Assembly: GCA_035345935.1 (NCBI GenBank) | Contig: DAORDK010000118.1 | Coordinates: 1 to 9,384 of the forward strand | Reading direction: 5' to 3' | DNA length: 9,384 bases | Source: SSSZ01 sp035345935 | GTDB taxonomy: Bacteria > Pseudomonadota > Gammaproteobacteria > Burkholderiales > Rhodocyclaceae | Part shown: in pieces, positions 5,629 through 9,384 of the stretch | How the letters are laid out: each line of letters starts with the position of its first letter | Numbering within the stretch: the stretch's first letter is position 1 | Position numbers and translations under genes: made by a program | The notes under the pieces: model-generated | What the model saw: the letters and a program-made list of their open reading frames with translations, nothing else | Told to the model about the DNA's origin: nothing | Database searches by the model: none

Positions 5629-7086
5629 TCAAGTGGCGGTCGCTACGCGCATGGCTGGCTTTGCTTCTTCCTTCGGCTGCTCGATGCCAGCCTGCTCCAG
5701 CATCCACGCTTCAATCCTGGTGTGCCACATGCGCAGGAGATCGAGGGGGCGGCGGATGTAATGCCTTTCCCTTGTGCCAGAAGGCTTATGGCCTTGGATT
5801 TGTGCGACGACGCCGGCCGGGCACTCGACCCATTCAGCTAATGTCCCGAAGGAACGGCGCAGGCCGTGAATGGAGAGATGAGGCAGCCCGGCAGCAGCAA
5901 GGGCACGGTTATGGGCTTCCCGTGGTTCCTCGATGCGGCCGGAAGCTGCGGTGGGGCTGCTGAATACCCAGGGCGACGGCATCCAGTTCTCCGGGTTGTT
6001 TGCGATCCGCTTGCCGGCCAGGATGCGGGTCGGCGGCGGGGGCGTTTCGTTCCGGCGCTTCAAATCCAGCAGGATCGAAGTCAAGTAGGGGGGCAGCGGG
6101 ATGGTGCTTTCTCCGTCCACTTTGTCCTTGATGTGCAGGCTGCGCCATTTGAAATCCACGTCATCCCATCGCAGTGGCGCGATTTCTTCACGGCGGCGCC
6201 CAGTAAGCAGTGTGACTTGAAGGTAAGCAGACTGCACCGGGAAGAGATTCCTTACCTCGCGGAACCATGGGGCCAATTGTTCGCGCTGGAGGCAGTCTTC
6301 CCCCTTCGCCTTTCGTCCCGGCACTTCATCACGCAATTCCTTTCCTTCCACGGCATCCGCATCGATTACCTTGGCGTATTCGGGACGTCCGGCACACCAG
6401 CGCCAAAAGGCGCGGAACATTTCAAAGCCCTGGCGGGCGTTGTTGGCGCGGGTTTCCGCCTCTTGACGCTGCCATTCCTTGAGCTTGTCGGCTGTCACAT
6501 CGGCAAGGCGCCATGACATGAGAGGAAACAAAACGCCCGGCTTCGTTAGGCCCTTGCCGCGCTTCTTCGGTTCGCTACCGGGTTGGGAGAGGTTCAGATG
6601 GTCGCTGAGATGCCGATCCCCCCATTTCTTGCCGCGCTCAATATGGGAGCGGCTCATCTTGTCCTTCTGGTGTGCGAGATAGGTGCCCCAGGCGTCGCCT
6701 ACCAGCAGGGCTTGGCGTTGCGTTTCTGCCTTGTCGGCTGCTTCCTTGGCTTGCTGTTCCGCCAGCCGCGCCTCGGCTGCCGCGATTTCTTCGGCCCTTG
6801 CTTGGCGGGGGTCGATCTTCTGGTCAATCAAGGCTTGCAGGCGTCTTGCTTCCTGCCGGGCCTTGTCGATTGTCCATACCCTGACATCGCCAATCGTGAC
6901 GCGGACATCCTGCCCGGACGCCAGCTTGCCTTGAAAGATGAACGCCTTGCTGCCCTCCAAGTTGCGGACACCGGGCGCGGTGGCGCGGACGGCGAGGCCG
7001 GGCGTGTCGGAGTCCCACAGGAAGGCTTGCCCCTTGTCGGTGGAGAAGTCCCGAATTCGCCCGGCCGTCAGGTTGATGCGTGCCAT
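5629..7086 (-). CDS. int: Tyrosine recombinase (site-specific integrase) with N-terminal DUF4102 arm-binding domain
   Basis: This 485-residue protein is long, as usual for P4-type island integrases. Residues 1-95 are the DUF4102 arm-binding domain (LTAGRIRDF, GLAVRATAPGVR, VTIGDVRVWTIDKARQEARRL). Residues 96-125 are an Ala/Glu-rich helical linker. Residues 128-250 form the core-binding domain. The catalytic domain spans about 265-450: R298 in LLTGRRREEI, K322 (or K320) in the KDKVDGESTIPLP hairpin, H407-GLR410 in SIHGLRRSFGTL, H433 in IQGHKPSG and Y443 in RERHYIRRPLD. All active-site positions are present, so it should be functional. The ATG at 7086 has AAGGGGG upstream. It integrates and excises the element at the adjacent tRNA-fMet site (7264-7312). 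Two copies of GCCAATCAACA between gene and site may be its arm sites, and one lies in its own promoter, suggesting autoregulation. Confidence 0.96.
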   Translation of the reverse strand: MARINLTAGRIRDFSTDKGQAFLWDSDTPGLAVRATAPGVRNLEGSKAFIFQGKLASGQDVRVTIGDVRVWTIDKARQEARRLQALIDQKIDPRQARAEEIAAAEARLAEQQAKEAADKAETQRQALLVGDAWGTYLAHQKDKMSRSHIERGKKWGDRHLSDHLNLSQPGSEPKKRGKGLTKPGVLFPLMSWRLADVTADKLKEWQRQEAETRANNARQGFEMFRAFWRWCAGRPEYAKVIDADAVEGKELRDEVPGRKAKGEDCLQREQLAPWFREVRNLFPVQSAYLQVTLLTGRRREEIAPLRWDDVDFKWRSLHIKDKVDGESTIPLPPYLTSILLDLKRRNETPPPPTRILAGKRIANNPENWMPSPWVFSSPTAASGRIEEPREAHNRALAAAGLPHLSIHGLRRSFGTLAEWVECPAGVVAQIQGHKPSGTRERHYIRRPLDLLRMWHTRIEAWMLEQAGIEQPKEEAKPAMRVATAT

Positions 7087-7113
7087 GATTCCCCCTTTCC
7101 GGCCTACATGACG

Positions 7114-7148
7114 TTCTATGTAAGCACTTTGTAAGTGAAATCATAGAA
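7114..7148. repeat. Nested 35-base imperfect palindrome in the integrase promoter
   Basis: Outer arms TTCTATG (7114-7120) and CATAGAA (7142-7148) are exact complements. Inside them, separated by four bases on each side, CACTT (7125-7129) and AAGTG (7133-7137) are complements around a 3-base centre. The element overlaps the predicted -10 box of the integrase gene and ends 28 bases before its start codon. It could be a repressor or Xis operator, or a 5'-leader hairpin. Confidence 0.6.
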
Positions 7149-7168
7149 TGCCAATCAACATCAATCAA
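7140..7168 (-). promoter_or_regulatory. Predicted sigma70-type promoter of the integrase gene
   Basis: On the minus strand TTGATT (7168-7163) and TATGAT (7145-7140) are separated by 17 bases, four and five of six matches to consensus. Transcription would begin near 7133, leaving a leader of about 47 bases before the integrase ATG at 7086. The spacer contains one GCCAATCAACA repeat and the -10 overlaps the palindrome at 7114-7148, so integrase or a regulator could occlude it. Confidence 0.55.
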
Positions 7169-7243
7169 TCTTCTGAATTTGCGTGTATGTATAAAATATT
7201 GATATGAAAAACATTTTGTGTATTGCATGAGCGCCAATCAACA
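7150..7243. repeat. Two GCCAATCAACA direct repeats, candidate integrase arm-type sites
   Basis: Perfect 11-base copies lie at 7150-7160 and 7233-7243, 83 bases apart, on the element side of the attachment site and next to the integrase gene. The stretch between them is AT-rich, as usual for att regions bent by IHF-type proteins. Arm-type sites of P4-like integrases are short direct repeats in this position. The assignment rests on position and identity only. Confidence 0.5.
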
Positions 7244-7263
7244 CCCATAAACGCCGACTTGCA

Positions 7264-7312
7264 CGGGCTCATAACCCGAAGGTCGAAGGTTCAAATCCTT
7301 CCCCCGCAACCA
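7264..7312 (+). tRNA. 3' half of initiator tRNA-fMet (CAT anticodon), forming the attachment site
   Basis: The fragment holds the anticodon stem-loop (CGGG, loop CTCATAA, CCCG), the variable region, the T-arm GAAGG-TTCAAAT-CCTTC with perfect stem pairing, and the acceptor 3' strand CCCCGCA plus ACCA. The A at position 72 and the CCCG pairing of the anticodon stem are initiator features. Homology stops at the anticodon stem: upstream sequence lacks the D-arm and the CGCGGGG acceptor strand, so this copy cannot make a tRNA. It is best read as attR, with the intact gene at the far left end of the element. Confidence 0.88.
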
Positions 7313-7325
7313 AGCCGTTTTGTTG

Positions 7326-7357
7326 AAAGCCAATCAGTTTGCGCTGATTGGCTTTTT
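7326..7357 (+). terminator. Rho-independent terminator of the tRNA-fMet gene
   Basis: AAAGCCAATCAG (7326-7337) and CTGATTGGCTTT (7344-7355) form a perfect 12-bp stem with a 6-base loop, and the T-run continues downstream (interrupted by GC, then TTTT). It lies 13 bases after the tRNA CCA and belongs to the original chromosome, which supports the site being the downstream junction. Confidence 0.85.
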
Positions 7358-7366
7358 GCTTTTCCG

Positions 7367-7618
7367 GGCTTCGGCCAGGCCAATGCCAGCGGTACAAGCA
7401 CGGCGAACTACAGCTACGGCCCCTTCGGCGAACCGAACCAGACGATGGGGAACGCGCTTCCACTATACCGGGCAGCAGTACCTGTCCCAGCTTGGCCGCT
7501 ACGACTACGAGCCTCGGTCCTACTCGCCGATGCTGGGAAGGTTCCTTCAGGTCAACCCGATTGGCTTGCGGAAGACCTCAATCTGTATGCCTATGTCGTG
7601 AATAATTCCATCAATTGA
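7367..7618 (+). pseudogene. Remnant of an Rhs-family (YD-repeat) protein core, frameshifted
   Basis: Three pieces of the Rhs core C-terminus appear in order but in two frames. GFGQANASG...YSYGPFGEPNQT spans about 7367-7444. RFHYTGQQYLSQLGRYDYEP...YSPMLGRFLQVNPIGL, in a different frame, spans about 7455-7568. EDLNLYAYVVNNSIN, back in the first frame, ends in TGA at 7616-7618. These match the conserved run ending in a GRF-x-DPIGL-type motif followed by NLYAYV-NNPIN. At least two frameshifts, one with loss of a few codons before NLYAYV, and absence of the large N-terminal part and of any toxin tip show decay. The fragment begins straight after the tRNA terminator and has no start codon or ribosome-binding site of its own. 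It is probably debris of an earlier insertion beside the tRNA. Confidence 0.85.
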
Positions 7619-7866
7619 TTTAAAGGTGAATCAAAGAGGTCGGAGTAACTTCGTTATTCGTTAAGATGAGGTAACACGAGGGCAATAACAGGAAGGGCAG
7701 ACCCTTTCCCGCATTCCGATCCGAAAGCCTCGCAGGGCGGATTCTGTCTTTCCCTCGGGGGACTTCGGCTCGGTCGTTTGTCCCCAAGGTCGCCTTCGCT
7801 GCACCGCCGTAGATTCACTCCGCAGGAAGCGGTTCTGCATACTAAGATGCGGATGGAGGAGGACTC
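7619..7866 (+). other. Non-coding interval upstream of gabD
   Basis: No gene or known RNA is recognised here. Two possible hairpins are visible: GGGGAC (7758-7763) with GTCCCC (7780-7785), and TCTGCAT (7834-7840) with ATGCGGA (7847-7853, one G-T pair) directly before the GGAGG of gabD. No clear -35/-10 pair was found. The gabD promoter must lie here or further upstream. Confidence 0.4.
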
Positions 7867-9321
7867 ATGCTGGCATTAAAGGATTCCAATCTGCTGCGGC
7901 AGGCCTGTTACGTCGCTGGGGCCTGGGTCGGCGCGGACAACGGCGAAACGGTCGAGGTCGTCAATCCGGCGACCGGCGAGGTGATCGCCAGCGTGCCTTA
8001 TTGCGGTGCCTCCGAGACGGAACGCGCCATCGCCGCCGCCGATGCGGCACTCAAGACCTGGCGGGAAACGACCGCTGCCGAGCGCAGCCGCGTCCTGCGC
8101 CGCTGGTACGAGTTGCTGATGACCCATCAGGACGACCTGGGCAGGCTGATGACCGCCGAGCAGGGGAAGCCGCTGGCCGAAGCCAAGGGCGAGATCGCCT
8201 ACGCGGCCTCCTTTGTCGAATGGTTCGCCGAAGAAGCCAAGCGGGCCTACGGCGAGGTCATTCCGTCGCCCTTCAAGGATCGTCAGATCGTGGTTACCAA
8301 GGAGCCGGTCGGGGTCTGTGCGGCCATCACCCCCTGGAATTTTCCGTCGGCGATGATTACCCGCAAAGTCGCTCCGGCGCTGGCCGCAGGCTGCACCATC
8401 GTCGTCAAGCCGGCCGCGCAGACGCCGCTCTCCGTCTTGGCGCTGGCGGAACTGGCCGAGCGTGCGGGAGTGCCGGCCGGCGTCTTCAGCATCGTCACCG
8501 GCAAGGCCGCCGCCATCGGTGCCGCGATGACTGCCAGCCCCATCGTCCGCAAACTGACATTTACGGGTTCGACGCCGACCGGCAAGCTTCTGATGCAGCA
8601 GTGCGCCGGCACTGTCAAGAAGCTGTCGCTGGAATTGGGGGGCAATGCCCCCTTCATCGTCTTCGACGATGCGGACGTCGATGCCGCCGTCGCCGGTGCT
8701 CTGGCCTCGAAGTACCGCAACTCCGGCCAGACTTGCGTCTGCTCGAACCGCTTCCTGGTCCAGGAGGGCATTTACGAAGCCTTCGCCGCCAAGCTGTCGG
8801 CCGCCGTAGCCGGTCTCACGGTCGGCAACGGGATGGACGAGGGCGTGATGCAGGGCCCGCTGATCGACGCTGCCGCCCTCGCCAAAGTCGAAGCACTGGT
8901 CAGGGACGCCACCGAGAAGGGGGCCCGCGTCGTGACCGGCGGCAAGCGCCATGCCCTGGGGCGCACCTGGTTCGAGCCGACGATCCTGGCCGGCGTGACC
9001 ACCGCGATGGCGGTGGCCAAGGAAGAAATCTTCGGACCGGTCGCTCCGCTATTGCGCTTCGAGACCGAGGAAGAAGCGGTACGGATGGCCAATGACACCG
9101 AATTCGGCCTGGCCGCCTATTTCTTTTCCCAGGACCACCGCCGCGTCTGGCGCGTCGCGAAGCAGCTCGAATACGGCATGGTCGGCGTCAATACCGGCCT
9201 GATCTCGACCGAGGTCGCCCCCTTTGGCGGCATCAAGATGTCGGGCGTCGGTCGGGAAGGATCCCGTCACGGTTTGGACGAGTACCTGGAAATCAAATAC
9301 CTCGCGCTCGCGGGGCTCTGA
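7867..9321 (+). CDS. gabD: Succinate-semialdehyde dehydrogenase (NAD(P)+)
   Basis: This 484-residue enzyme oxidises succinate semialdehyde to succinate with NAD(P)+, the last step of the GABA shunt feeding the TCA cycle; it is cytoplasmic. Length and sequence follow E. coli GabD closely across the chain. Visible motifs are ITPWNFP with oxyanion Asn158, K181 in KPAAQTP (cofactor ribose/phosphate side), FTGSTPTGK (232-240), general base Glu256 in LELGGNAP and nucleophile Cys290 in NSGQTCVCSNR. Cys292 two residues on is the partner seen in redox-sensitive family members. The C-terminus GREGSRHGLDEYLEIKYLAL is typical. Ala184 replaces the Ser next to the cofactor site in E. coli GabD, so NADP preference is not certain. 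The ATG at 7867 has GGAGGAGG 4 bases upstream. It belongs to the host chromosome and is not part of the element. Confidence 0.94.
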   Translation: MLALKDSNLLRQACYVAGAWVGADNGETVEVVNPATGEVIASVPYCGASETERAIAAADAALKTWRETTAAERSRVLRRWYELLMTHQDDLGRLMTAEQGKPLAEAKGEIAYAASFVEWFAEEAKRAYGEVIPSPFKDRQIVVTKEPVGVCAAITPWNFPSAMITRKVAPALAAGCTIVVKPAAQTPLSVLALAELAERAGVPAGVFSIVTGKAAAIGAAMTASPIVRKLTFTGSTPTGKLLMQQCAGTVKKLSLELGGNAPFIVFDDADVDAAVAGALASKYRNSGQTCVCSNRFLVQEGIYEAFAAKLSAAVAGLTVGNGMDEGVMQGPLIDAAALAKVEALVRDATEKGARVVTGGKRHALGRTWFEPTILAGVTTAMAVAKEEIFGPVAPLLRFETEEEAVRMANDTEFGLAAYFFSQDHRRVWRVAKQLEYGMVGVNTGLISTEVAPFGGIKMSGVGREGSRHGLDEYLEIKYLALAGL

Positions 9322-9384
9322 TTGCAACGCCATCGTCTTCAGCATCGCCCCCGTGCAGCGTTTCACCGATTCTCCGGCGCCTAG
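9322..9384. other. Short stretch after gabD, nothing identified
   Basis: These 63 bases hold no recognisable gene start or terminator hairpin with a T-run. The transcript may continue beyond the window. Confidence 0.3.

Larger units (their letters stand above)
1..7312 (-). mobile_element. Integrase-proximal end of an integrative element (phage-satellite-like or other genomic island)
   Basis: All eleven genes left of the tRNA fragment run on the minus strand. They comprise a tyrosine recombinase, a toxin-antitoxin pair, an orphan gene and an overlapped replication-type operon. The right boundary is the 3' half of a tRNA-fMet gene (7264-7312), which lacks its 5' half, as expected where an element has recombined into a tRNA gene. 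The left boundary is outside the window. By standard tRNA-island logic the intact tRNA-fMet gene should lie there, with a direct repeat of 7264-7312. No transfer, capsid or terminase gene is visible, so the element's class (satellite, prophage remnant, ICE or IME) is undetermined. Confidence 0.88.

Noticed and set aside
7223..7312. A complete tRNA-fMet gene
   Set aside because: Sequence upstream of the anticodon stem has no D-arm or 5' acceptor strand pairing with CCCCGCA.
7223..7618. Plus-strand open frame crossing the tRNA half and the Rhs fragment
   Set aside because: Its first part translates the tRNA and terminator, its middle is out of the Rhs frame, and only its ends read Rhs-like sequence, so it is not a real gene.
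7876..8952. Long minus-strand open frame opposite gabD, and a long plus-strand frame at 8001-9095
   Set aside because: Both are compositional shadows of gabD in high-GC codons; their translations are Arg/Gly-rich without family motifs, and gabD is a full-length match with all active-site residues.

Overview
The window is GC-rich and looks proteobacterial, most likely betaproteobacterial. That placement is an inference from base composition, the style of the island genes and the close E. coli-type match of GabD; no rRNA or other marker is present. There are two parts. Positions 1 to about 7312 are the integrase-proximal end of an integrated genetic element, with every gene on the minus strand. 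From about 7264 rightward is host chromosome, with its features on the plus strand: the 3' half of an initiator tRNA-fMet gene and its terminator, a decayed Rhs fragment, and gabD (succinate-semialdehyde dehydrogenase).

The element reads right to left. A tyrosine recombinase (7086-5629) lies next to the attachment site formed by the tRNA-fMet 3' half. A toxin-antitoxin pair in toxin-first order follows (5580-4934), then a 323-residue protein of unknown function (4836-3865). After a 176-190 bp regulatory gap comes a tightly overlapped operon: AlpA/excisionase-like protein, winged-helix protein, single-stranded DNA-binding protein, CHC2-type primase zinc-finger protein, a large P-loop ATPase with a DUF3631 region, a TubC-N-like/Cys-rich protein, and a small protein cut by the left window edge. 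Consecutive genes overlap by 4 to 17 bases, so they are probably translationally coupled.

Together the operon looks like a compact replication module (DNA binding, SSB, primase zinc finger, helicase-type ATPase) controlled by small DNA-binding regulators. This is the layout of a phage satellite or other integrative element that replicates after excision. No conjugation, capsid or packaging gene is visible, so the class cannot be settled here; the left part of the element lies outside the window.

Non-coding structure is the most unusual content. A cluster of eight CCGCTAC/GTAGCGG motifs lies inside the 3' end of the ATPase gene and could be a replication origin. Four AYRCCGAGTW iteron-like copies and a 10-bp inverted repeat lie in front of the AlpA-like operon. 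The integrase promoter overlaps an imperfect palindrome and a direct repeat that may be an arm-type recombinase site. The toxin gene has a -10-like box almost on top of its start codon.
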